From: Triatoma infestans
Taxonomy: Eukaryota > Arthropoda > Insecta > Hemiptera > Reduviidae
NCBI GenBank assembly: GCA_011037195.1
Contig: JAAEAF010001136.1
Location: 28,518-92,517, forward strand
Reading direction: 5' to 3'
Length of the DNA stretch: 64,000 bases
How positions within the stretch are numbered: position 1 is the stretch's first letter; each line of letters starts with the position of its first letter. A program made the position numbers and the translations under genes. The notes beneath the pieces were generated by a model. It did no database searches. It was not told the origin of the DNA and was given only the letters and a program-made list of their open reading frames with translations. Shown in pieces: positions 1 to 11,349 of the stretch.

Positions 1-755
1 CTTACAGTAGGAAAATCGTTACGCCTCATGTGACGTAACTTTGGGCGGATGACTTAGCAGTTGGATGAATTGACTGTGATTTTTTTTTCTTGGTTGCAGG
101 CTGTCCATTATACTGTCGGCAATCCATTACACGACGAAATTAATTGTTTGATCCCTTAAGACACCTAAATTGGGCATAAAATAGAATTTCTGTTTATGTT
201 ACGCTGACGCACTTATTCCCCCCCCCCAAATATACATAAATAGGGAGAGAAAGAAAAGGGAAAATTTATTTCTGGAAAACACACCAGTCACGATTTAATA
301 CTTCGCTTTATAATAAATAATAAGAGATAGTAAAAATTATAACATTTTTCCTAATTAAAAGAACTAATCTAATTAGATATAACGATTTAAAAAAAAAGAC
401 GATAAAAAATAGAAAACCAGAATTCATGGAGAACAAAACAACATAATTCATTCTTTCATAATAAATGTTATTTACCAAATTTTTTAAGTTGAAAGGAAAC
501 AACAAACATGGTGTGAGGTAAAGTAAAAGTTACTTCATAAATAAAAGTTTGAAACAGAGTAACAGGAAGTCAAGCTTTTGCCGTAAATTTGTTTCCTTGT
601 GAAAGCAGTGGGAGGTTTAATGCTTTTTAATTTTATTTCTTACTTGTAATGTAATTTTATCAAGTTTTATATTTTCTTTAGAAAAAACAAAAAAAAAAAA
701 TAATATTAATTTTTTATTCATATTATACACCTGCTAATAGATCAGTGATGGATGC
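1..755. other. AT-rich non-coding interval
   Basis: I see no gene here. The interval contains poly-A and poly-T tracts and a short C-run near 220. The only open frames are short, low-complexity and Phe/Leu/Ile-rich. It ends at the presumed target duplication of the fold-back element that follows. Confidence 0.6.
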
Positions 756-1363
756 TATTAATTAATGATTTTCCTGGGTGTGTTAAAGGAATGAACCTCT
801 TTTTCAGCCTTATTTTCTTTTTTTTATTATAAATTATACATTTAGTTTCTCCAACGTTTCGGCATTTCACATGCCATTATCATAGGATTAATAATGTTTA
901 TATCTTATATAATTTTTGCATTCTGATAATGTAGCGTTGTTGGTTGAATGTATATGATATATAGATATCTGCTGAAAGATATTTCCCTTGTTTTTGTATA
1001 AAATATATGTTGAGATAAGTAACAATGTGTTACTGTCAGATTATTTCTGTAAGATTGTTGTTAATCTGCGTCAGTATTTATTGAGGGAATTTTTAATATT
1101 TGCTTGTTATTCGTAATATAAATATGTATTGAAATGAAAGTGCACCACGTATTGCTCTATATTTATGATTGGCTTATTTTTTGTTCATTTTGGGCTTCTT
1201 TATTTTGATATCTTTTGGAGGCTGGATTATAGAGTTGTACCTAGCTATATATGCAAGATGGCAGGCAACTATTAGAGCAAATATTAAAAATTCCCTCAAC
1301 AAATACTGACGCATATTAACAACAATCTTACAGGAAAAATTTGATAGTAACATACTGTTACTT

Positions 1364-2273
1364 CCCCGACTGGGGTCGGAGCTGGGGTCTACGGGGGCAG
1401 GCCTAAAGTTAAAATTAAGGCCAGCCTAGGGAGGTACGTCACGGTCTTTCAGGCTGAAGTCGTGGCGTTACAACTCTGCACTAGGGAGATTATAAGGCAA
1501 AGGATAGTGGGCAGAAGAGTGGCCATATACTCCGACAGTCAGGTAGCCCTGAAGGCACTTTCCTCACACCAAATAGTCTCAAGACTGGTGTGGGACTGCC
1601 TACTTGCCCTCACCGAGGTGGGTACTCGGAATAAACTGACACTCGCCTGGGTGCCGGGACATGCGGGGTTCCTGGGCAATGAGAGGGCGGATGCCCTAGC
1701 GAGGGAGGGCTCGCAGGATACCTTTATAGGCCCCGAACCCTTCTGCGGCTTGTCCAGGAGCCTCATCCAAACTTCTATCAAGGGGTGGATAGAAGATCAG
1801 CGTCTGCGTTGGTGGGAGGGAACACCAGGACAGAGGCAGGCAAAGCTCTTCATTAAAAGACATTTGCCTAAATTTACCAAAGACCTACTGAGCCAAACCC
1901 GAAGGGATATAAGGTTAATTGTGGGTCTACTAACAGGGCATTGTAGGCTGAATAGACACATGCACCACCTACAACTTGCGGATAGTGCGGTATGCCGATT
2001 CTGCAAGGTAGAGGAGGAGACCCCGGCGCACATCCTTTGTGAGTGTGCCGGCCTGGCGAGGATTCGGTTTCTTCAATTGGGGACGGGCAATCCCGAAGCT
2101 GGAAGCTTCATGACGGAGCCGCTCTCAGTTTTGCTAGGATTGATTAGGAGGGCAAGGCTGGGGGCTGTTCTGTAACTTAAGGGGATCCACAATAGACCTC
2201 AATTTGTAGGTCGCAGTGGAATGAGGCTCACCCCCCTCCCCCGATTCTATTCTATTCTATTCTACTGTTACTT
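1364..2273 (+). mobile_element. 5'-truncated RNase H-bearing LINE with 11-bp TSD
   Basis: The sequence TACTGTTACTT occurs at 1353-1363 and again at 2263-2273, directly bracketing the insert. The insert ends in a TTCTA microsatellite tail (2244-2262), as expected of target-primed reverse transcription. The empty site can be read from the opposite arm of the host fold-back element, which carries the reverse complement of the joined flanks at about 1008-1035. The insert starts inside the RNase H domain, so it is dead on arrival. Related LINE pieces lie at 10370-11345, 29145-30790 and 42086-43090. Confidence 0.88.
1382..2175 (+). pseudogene. LINE pol C-terminus: RNase H plus CCHC knuckle (fragment)
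   Basis: This is the C-terminal end of a LINE polyprotein; RNase H would remove template RNA during reverse transcription. The frame is open upstream of the first possible start, from about 1382, and continues to the stop at 2175. It shows the RNase H signatures FQAEVVALQ (catalytic Glu), YSDSQVALKAL (catalytic Asp), WVPGHAGFLGNERAD (His and last Asp), then GHCRLNRHMHHL and the knuckle CRFCKVEEETPAHILCEC. The first catalytic Asp (the DGS motif) is missing because the insertion is truncated just downstream of it. The reading frame is undamaged, so the insertion is probably fairly young. It is a broken gene in function because reverse transcriptase and endonuclease are absent. Confidence 0.88.
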
Positions 2274-2608
2274 ATCTCAACATATATTTTATACAAAAAA
2301 CAAGAGAAATATCTTCCAGCTGATATACGATACATCCTCGTATATATATCATAAACACTCAACCAACAACGCTACATTATCAGAATGCAAAAATTATATA
2401 AGATATAAACATTATTAATCCTATGATAATGGCATGTGAAATGCCGAAACGTTGGAGAAACTAAATGTATAATTTATAATAAAAAATGAAAATAAGGCTG
2501 CAAAAGAGGTTCGTTCATTCCCTTAACACACCCAGGAAAATCATAACATTTATATAAAGGAATAAACAGCCAATAAATAACCACAACGAATTCTAGTTAT
2601 TAATTAAT

Positions 2609-3500
2609 TGATCCCTCCACCTATAATATCTGGAGCGTTCGTAAAGCGAATGAGTAAAATAAAATTAAAATTTGAATAATCGTATATATAACTGTACAAA
2701 ATAAACATCATATTCTCTCTAGCTATTTATTACTAATACATACAACTATTATGTTTTCTCTCGTGTTAGTGTGTGTGGATTCTGTCTCTCGCTCTGCTGG
2801 TCTGTTAGTGCGCACATTAGCTAGTTGAATTTATATCACTTTTGGTGTGGCCACCAACTTGAACATTACTAGACATTTCTTTATACGTCTGTGTACTATC
2901 ATCACCAATTTAAAACATTGTGAACTTGCAGTGCTACCATCCTCTTAAACTTTTGTACATCAGCGTACCGTCATCATCATCATCATTACCAACACGAACA
3001 ACATTATTTTCTATCAACCATTATCTATACCAGAGTGGGATGTACGTGAGTACGGACGACACCGGCCCAGCTCCAGTAACATCTTTATCTATTAATTTCA
3101 GGCGAGAGAGACAGAGATAACATAATATAAAATCACCTTTCACTAATAAATGCAAACATTGTTCAGCTTTTACATTATATCAATTTGTAGGTTGGTTCAT
3201 GTTCCCTTTATTTTTTTTTTGCTAAATACAGTCCACTTTAAAATAACAAGTGTATCTTTGTTCATTTTATTTAAATTGACGGTACAATAATTATAGAGGA
3301 ACAACCAATCTACCTATTGGCCGTAGCAATATCTAAAAGTATTATTCTTTTGATATTCAGAATATAAATTAAAGATCCAAAAATTTTAGTTTCAGCAATT
3401 CAGTGCCTAAAAGAGTATTGAACATGTACATTATAATGTATTAATGGATGTCAGAAATTATATCTATAGATATAATTTGAAGAAAATTATGATTTGAAAG
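2609..3500. other. Non-coding interval
   Basis: No gene is supported. The stretch 2750-3120 is less AT-rich and contains a (TCA)n run near 2962-2980. A pyrimidine tract followed by TTTCAG near 3100 looks like a splice acceptor, but no coding exon can be recognised after it. Confidence 0.5.
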
Positions 3501-3509
3501 AAAAATGCA

Positions 3510-4010
3510 AGTTGGTTGGCAAAAAGGATAAAACCCAGGTAGAAGACCACCGTTAGAAGAGAGGTCATAAAACTTAATTAGCTTTGTCTTTTGCCCCTTC
3601 TCACAGGGGAGGATTTGAACTACATGGGAGATTCTTTCATGGGAGAGTCTAAATTCTGCTTTAAAACTGGACAGTCTGAATTAGACATTGAACCAGAACA
3701 CTTATATCAGGAATCGCTCTCTTAAATTCAGTGCCAGTTTTAGTGTTAACATTTGAGTTTCAAACAATCTAGCTACTAGTTATGTGTTTCCTTGCATTCA
3801 TAAGTTAATTCAAGATCAAAATTGATAATCATCTTGTAAATTTAATAATTTGATGTATAGTTAAATTGTTTATTTAAAAGTGGTTCGCATTCTCTATTTC
3901 TAATACTTCTATCTCTATCTACAACATACACACAAGCCCTTTACAAAACTGCTCACGCCACAAGCTACCACACAAACACACATCACCACCAACTACATTT
4001 TAATAATAAA
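3510..4010 (+). repeat. Unclassified dispersed repeat, copy 1 (LTR-like?)
   Basis: Segments of this interval recur in the same order at 43900-44300 and 51395-51890. They are a CCCCTTCTCACAGGGGAGGA block, then TCAGGAATCGCTCTCT followed by AGTGCCAGTTT, then an AT-rich stretch, and finally ACAAGCCCTTT...AAACNGCTC. The joined order suggests one interspersed family of about 400-500 bp. In copies 2 and 3 a GTGGTGACT/GTAGTGACT string lies in the middle, which is reminiscent of an LTR-leader junction. I saw no terminal repeats that settle the class. Confidence 0.5.
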
Positions 4011-4500
4011 TAGATTTTTCCATATAACAAAATGATCTTTATCGTTGTGCTAGGTAAATACAATTATATATTAAAATATACAAAAATTAATGTTTTCGAA
4101 TTTCTTTAAAGAAGATAAATAAATAAATAAATAATTCACCACTTTCTCTCACTGCTGATTCAAAATTTCTTTGAACTCAAAATTCTGCTCATCCCGACCG
4201 GGAGTGAATGTAATGACATTGTAGTCCAAAAACGCGTCAATAACAGTGAACCAATCCCGTACAACATTTCTAATTTCCTTTCTTTCAACAATTCAACAAT
4301 TCAATTCAATTTCAACAATTCTTTTTCTTTTTTTTAAATGTTTCATATAAAAATGATAAACAAAATCTGAGCAGTCAGCTTTCCAAGTTTAAATGAAAAT
4401 TGTGTTTACGGAAAAATCCCCCCCCCCCAAATAAAAAACTTTCTATAAACCGATGTTGTTCAAATTTGGAAATCAATGCTACCAATCTATACTAATATTA
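4011..4500. other. Non-coding interval with simple repeats
   Basis: The interval has (AAAT)n near 4118-4135, a CAATTCAA-rich stretch near 4285-4320 and a C9 run near 4420. No coding potential is visible. Confidence 0.5.
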
Positions 4501-4512
4501 TATTATTATTAT

Positions 4513-4906
4513 TATTGTAATGGTTAATAAAATGTAAATGAACCTTATAACAGCCAATCTTTATTGTTATAACCTCCTTACAATTCCCAACGTTTCTGCA
4601 CTCCACGTGCCATTTTCATAGGGAATAATCTATTTTTTGTTATAACATTACTGAAATTACAATTAAATTTTATTACATATGATTTTTTCATTTTGTACAA
4701 ACTTTATACTGTATCACATATTTTACAAAACAAAAAAATCATATGTAATAAATTTTAATTGTAATTTCAGTAATGTTATAACAACAAATAGATTATTCAT
4801 TATGAAAATGGCACGTGGAGTGCAGAAACATTGGGAATTGTAAGGAGGTTATAACAATAAAGATTGGCTGTTATAAGGTTCATTTACGTTTTATTAACCA
4901 TTACAA
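4513..4906. repeat. Fold-back element with hammerhead-like motif
   Basis: Arms 4516-4693 and 4728-4905 are near-perfect inverted copies around a loop of about 35 bases. Each carries the stem-loop ATGAAAATGGCACGTGGAGTGCAGAAAC (4588-4620 reversed, 4802-4832 forward), related to the motif in the other fold-back copies. The outer ends read TAATGGTTAATAAAA on the left and its complement on the right. The flanks are ATT microsatellites (4500-4515 and 4950-4970), so a target duplication cannot be assigned. The core is degenerate (UGAAAA instead of UGANGA), so catalysis is unlikely. Confidence 0.75.
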
Positions 4907-5239
4907 CAAGTATAAAACAGCTATAATAGTTACCACAATTAACAAGAAATTATTATTATTATTATTATTGTTATTATAAGTAATTTATTAAGAATAGTAT
5001 AATGGAATGATAAAATCTTACAACAATTAACTGTACAACAAAATAAGTAAATGAAAATAGAAAAGTCCAAGAGCATGGCGATAAGCCGTCTGCCAGAGTT
5101 TACAGCCATAAAAAGAAATATAAGAAAACAAAAAAAAAATTATAACAAATCTAAAACAAAATCGAATTAAATCGATAAGAAAGTAAATAAAAGTGTAAAC
5201 ATATCTGTAGTGATTAAATAATACAAACTTAATTTCATG

Positions 5240-6060
5240 AATTAAAATGGAAAAGCCGAATAATTGACCAAAATAATCTGAGACCCCTATTGTGCCTAAT
5301 TCTCTAAGCGTGGCGAGCATAAGCAATTAAAGGATGACAAAGCAGTTGTCCAGCTAATTAATAATTTCTCCTTCGGAAACAGAACATTTGCCAAGATAGA
5401 AAAGCCGCACATTCTGCTAAGAAATGAAACAAATCCTCTCTGGCAATTACAAAGAGGACACCTATCTCGTCCTGAATCTTTCTCCATCCAAGGGATTCCA
5501 TTTAAGTATAACATGTTCAGCTCTTAGTTTCAGCAACCAATATATTTCTAAGAGTTTGAGGTTATCAAAGAGGGACGACGTTACAAAAGACTTATAATCA
5601 GTGATTAATGTTTAAGAAAGCGATCAAAGTCCCTTGTATGACAATATGACCCTTCTAGGATAAAGGGCCTAATTTTATTAAGTAAGTTCGAATGTTGTTC
5701 GCTCAATTTATCTCGATCATTAAGAAGTACAAGATAGGTCACTGAAAAAAAAAATCACGTGCCAACGAAAGCCAATGATTAAACCAAAACAGTTTCTTCT
5801 GAATTATTTCGGTTGCAACAATTTTTGGCAGACGATGTTTGTCAAGAGCTAGAGTTCTAAGGCAAAATTTGATGTGGTGAGCAAAGTGAAGGTCTCTAAC
5901 GTTTCAAGAGCACTGTCAATCGATAAAACATAATTAGGCGTAGGAGAGGGAAGAGAGAATAATATTTTTAAGAAAAATCACATTCTTACGTTGAAAGTCC
6001 CAAATTTTGGAACCCTTAAGATAGATAGAACTGCTCGTGACATACTTGAAAATTTTATAT
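5240..6060 (-). pseudogene. LINE pol C-terminal fossil
   Basis: On the minus strand near 5380-5460 the frame reads RDRCPLCNCQ and, after a one-base shift, EDLFHFLAECAAFLSWQMF. Together these give the CCHC knuckle seen at the C-terminus of the intact LINE at 14915-18127 (CSLCN...GVHFLAVC). Further minus-strand coding debris and stops extend to about 6050. The knuckle His and last Cys survive only in the shifted frame, so the copy is dead. The boundaries are approximate and the assignment to that LINE family is an inference. Confidence 0.6.
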
Positions 6061-6109
6061 TTGGCGTAGAGAGGAACTACTAACATTATATATGTAGATG
6101 TTTAAGTAT

Positions 6110-6505
6110 TATATATAATTATACATTTTACGCTATTGTTACACCACTTACCGCCCCCTTCCCCTCCAAAAAAACGATTTTCCTAAGGAAATGTTTTAAA
6201 TAATAGTGATAGGTATTTATGCATGTAGATGGTATAAGGAAGTTAAGAGAAAAAACGCGAAAATCTAAAAAAAAAAAAAAAAAAAAAACCATTCAGCGAA
6301 GTGTAACAATCATCACATATTGATGAATTTTGACAATAAATTTGTCTAAATGTGGTGGTGGTACTTTAACTAAAATAAGTTTGAGCTATCTGCGATTCTT
6401 AGCCACAGAGACACAAACACACTCACCAGACCATTCGCTAAATCATTTGTTTTTCATACTCAGGGCCACTCCTCTTAATAGGAGTAAGCGAGAGTACAAA
6501 GTTGT
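6110..6505 (+). repeat. Partial copy of the CTCTTACTCC inverted-end repeat family
   Basis: This contains the family-typical ACCATTCAGCGAAGTGTAACA block, a remnant of a TG/CA stretch (ACACAAACACACTC), then TTTTTCATACTCAGGG and the terminal hairpin TCCTCTTAATAGGAGTAAGCGAGAG. The order matches the right halves of the copies at 23984-27805 and 52196-52922. Part of the terminal repeat is deleted between the CTCAGGG block and the hairpin. Confidence 0.65.
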
Positions 6506-6509
6506 GTAA

Positions 6510-7217
6510 TTTACAATGAATAAGAACAAAAACTTAATGAATAATATTCTTCTGAACAATTCTTAAGAGTCTTCCCCAATCAACTCTCATTTCTATCTAT
6601 TGAAGTGAATTATTCATTCTGAAACTAATTAGAATTCATGGGAAATATGTTGGTGCAATACAATTATTCATTTAAACAAATCAATGCTACACGTATCACA
6701 AAAAATTTCATATTTGTTTGTAGAAAACATAAAAAAAAAAAAATGTTATGTCATACATCCAGATTCTCTTATTTCTAATTGATATATATTCTTCAAATTT
6801 GGAATTTTTACCAAATATTTAGTGCCCTTATTATTGCATTTGTTGTTGGTGAAAACTCAGCATTCAGAGCCTTAAACTTAGAATACTTAAAAGAGTTTTC
6901 TCCTTGGTTGGATCGCTGCTATTATTGAAAAAATATTGCAAAGAACACTTCGAATTAAAGATGAACATTAATACAAAGACTGAAACCAGTATAGCCTAGA
7001 GAAGAAACATGATGTAATTAGAATTTTACCAGAGTGTATGGGCGCCATGCCGTTATCAAGCTTAAAAAAAAAAGCAAAAAAAAAAAAGAACAGGCCTTCT
7101 AAAATGCTTCCAAAAGCCATTCCCATATGAATATTTCAAATAAATCTGTAGATTTAAATATTTTAGTTAAAACTAGGTTATTATAAAATATTTTGTTTTA
7201 TTTAAATTTGAATATAC
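6510..7217. other. AT-rich non-coding interval
   Basis: I see only A-runs and short open frames here. The right end, AAACGTTTGT (7218-7227), is the target duplication of the following SINE. Confidence 0.5.
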
Positions 7218-7227
7218 AAACGTTTGT

Positions 7228-7470
7228 CCTTACGCGTTGCTCTAGTGGCTAGCGCACTTGCCTTTCGGGCGAGAATTCATGGTTCGATTACCGTGAAGGC
7301 AAAGTCGGTGTTGACCCAGCATCGTGATAAAAAGTGGAAAGCTACAGTTAGTAGCGCCCTAGGTAGGGAAGGCCGGAACTAAACGGCATGCTTACCACGA
7401 GCAAACCATCGTTTGGGAAGCCTTGGCCCTTCATGGGCTGTTGCGCCATAGGATTTTTTTAGGGTTATAA
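7228..7470 (+). mobile_element. tRNA-derived SINE (family 1), copy 1, with 10-bp TSD
   Basis: The 5' end resembles a tRNA gene. It has an A box in GCTCTAGTGGCTAGCGC and a B box GGTTCGATTACC, so transcription by RNA polymerase III is expected. A second copy lies at 22079-22309. The 3' end has CATGGGCTGTTGCGCCATAGG, very like the 3' end of the RTE-like LINE at 29171-29864 (TAGTGGGCTGTAGCGCCAGT). That suggests recognition by that LINE's reverse transcriptase. AAACGTTTGT is duplicated at 7218-7227 and 7471-7480. Confidence 0.88.
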
Positions 7471-7519
7471 AAACGTTTGTTTGAATCTTATTGTTGTAAA
7501 TATAAATCTTAATTTTCTA

Positions 7520-8270
7520 CCACTTTCAACTACCTCTCGGCAAACATTTCAATTTGATGATGGCACTCAATCCTTTGGTATAGAGGCGAAAATCTCTTTA
7601 CAACTTAATGGGACTACTTCATAATTTTCAAAATGCTGTCTTTTAAGAAAATGAGGCATTGATCGGGAAATACCATATAATCGGATGGTACAACATCAGC
7701 GATATAGGCAGATTGAGATAAAACGATTAGTCCCTCAAATTCTGTTAATTTTACCTGAGTCAAAGTGAACTATGAGCAGGAGCATTATCAATTTGCAGAA
7801 TAGATTTATTTCGGTTAATTAAAAAGGTGTAACTACTTGCTTTTGAGACTTCATGAACTCTATGCAAGCAGCTCAGTATATAGTTCAGAGCAACAGTTCT
7901 GGAGTCTGGAACAATCTCAAAATTGAAAATAACTTCAAATGTTCCACAAAAGCAAAAGCCTGACTTTTCCATCTAACTTCAGGTTGGACTACACGGTCTT
8001 ATGGTAGCCACTGCTGAAGATTGTTTGGATTTCAAAAGTATCCACTTTTTATCATATGTAATTATTCTTTTCCAAAACCAGTTATTTTTTGATGTTAGAG
8101 CAAATTTTGTCTTAAATTTCAAATAGCAAGCTTTCGCGGAAAATTTGGACACAGACACACGTATTTCCTTACATTGGTCACAAACGGTCGTATGCTTCAC
8201 ACATTCGAGCAATAAATACCTTTATCATTGACAATCGAAGGACCAGTAATCTTAGTTCAGCTCTAAGATT
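7520..8270 (-). pseudogene. Mariner-type transposase fossil
   Basis: Reading the minus strand, three frames carry successive mariner blocks. First comes WFWKRIITYDKKWILLKSKQ (compare the family block with RIVTGDEKWI). Next is a block ending ILQIDNAPAHSSL, corresponding to the second catalytic Asp region (usually HQDNAPAH). Last is ADVVPSDYMVFPDQ, corresponding to the family SPDLAPSDYHLF block that carries the third catalytic Asp. Stops and frameshifts separate them. In the first block the family's catalytic GDEKW has become YDKKW, so a key Glu is lost. The N-terminal DNA-binding part is not recognisable. No mariner inverted terminal repeats were located. Confidence 0.8.
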
Positions 8271-8330
8271 TCGAAAATTTGACACGATTCCAATACTTCC
8301 TCTTAATAGGAGTAAGAGATAGTAAGAAGC
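8268..8330 (+). repeat. End fragment of the CTCTTACTCC repeat family
   Basis: The block TCGAAAATTTGACACGATTC is followed by AATACTTCCTCTTAATAGGAG and TAAGAGATAGTA. This is the conserved right terminus of the family, including the terminal hairpin. Only the end is present, abutting the mariner fossil. Confidence 0.65.
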
Positions 8331-8379
8331 AAAAAAAAATATATAAAAATGGTCTTTTTGCGGCGCAATCACATTCTAT

Positions 8380-10260
8380 AAACCCCCGAAAATGATCTAA
8401 AATAGCGTCTAATTTTTCATCTGCGTACAATAATACCTACTTTTTCAGCTCAACGCCCAATTCCAAAGACGTAGTGAATGAGAACTGAAGCCCATAAACT
8501 ATTGTTAATGTTATTCCAACAATTATAAATTTAGCAGTTATCGGTGAATCTTGAACTGGGAACTGGGTTGTATGACAGATACAACACCATGCTCATTATA
8601 AAACTCCATGCACTCAATAAACCTGCCTGCTTATAGGTAAGATCGTACTATACTCAAAGTCAACAAACCAGCAGCATACACCCTGGAGATCTATCGTGTC
8701 TCCAGTTGTTTACCACGAGGATAAGACCTCTTAAGGTATAGAGCAAATCTACTTCTCTACAAAAATTTCAAATATTAGGAAGGTACTAAGGAGGTTATCT
8801 TTTTCTCCAATACTCGATATGCCAATACTCTAAATCTTCTTTGGAATTCTTAGGTCAGTCAAGAGGTGTACCAAAGTCTCCTCAAATCTTCAAGTGCCTC
8901 CTAAATCTAAACTACCACATAGGAAAACCTATCACTATCCTTCCTCTGTGCAAGCCTCCTTTTCATCCTCGTTAAATATTCGGAAAATTCACTCTATTAC
9001 CGGTGGCAGGACTGTTTGATGTCACTGATAAAATGATACAAAACCAACAATTCATTATTTGCAACTTTCACTCTACAATCACGCTGGTAATCATGTTTTG
9101 AATAAATTTCTTGACTTTAAAACAATTCTGGATTATTGTTGGATGTTCTGGTATAAATTAAGCGAATATGTCAACAAAGAACTGTATTAAAAATATCATA
9201 GTTATTCCAACCAATACATACTAATACGTATAACCTCAAGGCTTATTCATTTTACCAACTGTTATAAATAATTCAAGTCCCCCTGTCTTATCTCAATGTA
9301 AGCCGGCTAGACTATCATAGTAGAAATTGTAAAGACTCGTAAGTTTTTAGTAAACTTAATAGTGAGCAATTTTAATGAGAATATTTAAAAATATTCATAA
9401 GGAAGTTTTAGATACTGAAAGCTTAAAATATGATTGTTGAAAGTTTCCTAGAAAGTGTAAGTTAAGAAATTCTCTTTATTTATAACATGAGAGCTTAGGA
9501 ACTTGTATTGCACTTTGAAGAAGTATTCACATATTTCATATTATACAATATTACAACCTGGAAGTCATAAAGTATTGGTAAAACAATTCTTTGCGAAGCG
9601 GCAAGAAGTAGGACAACTCATTTATGAAATTAATATTGTTTTGCTGTAAATAGAAAATTTATGTCCAATTTTCTTGAAGTATGATGTAGTCTTTGAAAAG
9701 AAAAATCTAATATCGTTTATCCTTTTAAACTTATTTCCTTACATTTTCAGAAAAAATATTACAGAATTCTAATATTAGCTTTAAAAATTAGTGCATATAA
9801 TAGATATTGTAATAAATCATAAGTTCCCCTCATATTGCTTATAATTTGATTTAAGTGGTTGATTTTTTGTAAATGGAGATAAATTAATTGTAAAATCTTG
9901 TTTTTAAGCGATCCAGATACTAAACTATCAGCTGAAGAATTCCTTTTTCATAAATGCTCTTCATAATTATTTTCCTTTTTTTTTTACAGCGAATAGGTAA
10001 TCTTTAACCTAATTTTTTCGATTCATTATGGAATGGTAGTGATAAGCTGCTTAAACCATCTTCCATCCATCAAACCATCTTCAATGTTGTACTAAATATT
10101 TAACTTGAACAAAAGATCCAGATCAATGGAAGGAGTGCATCATTTGTCCACAACATAAAAAAGGGACATTCCCAACTGTGTTTATTACCGTAAGAATAAC
10201 TCTGTTTGCTATGTACATATAAAGTTGTCTAATTTACTGCAAATAAAATTTTGCCATTTG
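8380..10260. other. Long non-coding interval
   Basis: No gene is supported in about 1.9 kb. One snippet near 8738-8792 (ATAGAGCAAATCTACTTCTC...GAAGGTACTAAG) recurs at 10822-10890, inside the chimeric LINE relic. The rest is AT-rich, with many stops in all frames. Confidence 0.5.
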
Positions 10261-10279
10261 CGGAGTGAGAAACTGGCAA

Positions 10280-11345
10280 ATAACAGACGGGATTTAGAAG
10301 AGGCAAATCCATGATGGATCAAATTTTCAGTCTTAGAACCATCCTGGAAAAATTAATGAAATTCAAAATGACCATCCATACGGATGGATCGAAGACCCTC
10401 GACGTAATTGGGGCGGAGATGTTTGAATCAAGGACCAAACACTCAGAACCCATAGGTCTGGATTTTTCTAGCATCTTCCAGGCGAAAATATACATAATTG
10501 GAAAACGCGTTCAATTCAAACTCGATAGGGGGGATATCGGTACCAGGAGATTGTAATCCTTCCCGATAGTCAGGCATGTTCACATGTAATAGCAGGAAGT
10601 TCTCATGTAATAGCTTTCAAATGGTTTGGGAATGCCTAGGTAAGCTTATTAACAAATTAAACTTTTATTGGGTTTAGAGCATGTTGGCATTGAAGGGAAT
10701 GAGATGGCCGACGCTCTGGTAAGGCGGGGATGCTAGATCTCCACTTCTGGAGCCTGAACCATTTTGTGAGTTCAGCGATCAGTCTTTCCTAGAGGAACTC
10801 AAAAGGAAGGAGAAAACCTCTCAAGCTATAGAGCACCACTTTCATATCTACTTCTCTATGAAATTTCAAAAATTGAGAAGGTACTAAATATGGACAAGAA
10901 ACTATTAACACTGGTATTCCTTCCAAGGACTGAGGAAGGCAAGAGGTCTGCTTGGGGAATTATAACCCAGGAAGGTCGGAAGCATGCCATTGGGCTCAGT
11001 AACAATAATATCCGCATTCTTAAGGGTTTCCTCACAGGGCATTGTAGACTCAGAGGCCCGGAGAGTGATAGCATGTGCACCGTGGGAAGATGGAAGAAAT
11101 TCCAATACATCTCCTAACGGACTGCGATGCTGCCATTCAGAGAAGATTCAGGAACCTGGATAGTTACCAGTAATAGGTGGGGAACTTATCCTCCCTAAAG
11201 CTCTCCGGGTTATAAGGATTCCATAGGGAACTTAACCTGGTGGGGGTGCTGTAGGATAGTCTATGGCACCAGAAGGCATAGCACAATAATAGACCGCCAG
11301 GTTGCAGTGCAACGGGCCATATCACACAAAAAAAAAAAAAAAAAT
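10280..11345 (+). pseudogene. Chimeric LINE relic: RTE-like RT motif joined to RNase H LINE
   Basis: The frame starting in 10292 reads QTGFRRGKSMMDQIF followed by SLRTILEKLMKF, the reverse-transcriptase block typical of RTE-like LINEs. It then runs without a stop into the RNase H start IHTDGSKT...FSSIFQAKIYIIGKR, closely like the LINE at 42086-43090. Thereafter the RNase H part breaks up: GIEGNEMADALVRRG at about 10688-10730, EPEPFCEFSDQSFLEELK, a foreign 70-base snippet at 10822-10890, and GFLTGHCRLRG near 11030. The 3' end has an A17 tail at about 11325-11344. The catalytic Glu of the QAE motif is Lys. This is a dead, rearranged copy. Confidence 0.75.
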
Positions 11346-11349
11346 GTAT

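Larger units (their letters stand above)
767..2597 (+). mobile_element. Fold-back element with hammerhead-like motif, interrupted by a LINE
   Basis: Bases 769-1030 and 2270-2540 are long inverted copies of one another. An inner inverted pair lies at about 1020-1110 and 1283-1365. Each outer arm carries a stem-loop of the form TGATAATGGCA...TGCCGAAACGTTGG (853-890 reversed, 2424-2455 forward). The right side has an extra tail containing CAGCCAATAAATAA, which is shared with the fold-back element at 46434-46776. The flanks show an 11-bp candidate duplication, TATTAATTAAT, at 756-766 and 2598-2608, although this sequence is low in complexity. The architecture resembles the inverted terminal repeats of Penelope-like elements, but I see no reverse transcriptase. 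The centre is split by the LINE at 1364-2262. Confidence 0.75.

Noticed and set aside
2920..3120. 66-codon open frame followed by a splice-acceptor-like TTTCAG
   Set aside because: Low-complexity Ser/Thr content, no domain and no flanking exon or donor that fits.
7228..7310. Functional tRNA gene
   Set aside because: The A and B boxes are real, but there is no acceptor-stem closure, and the sequence continues as a repeated SINE with a TSD.
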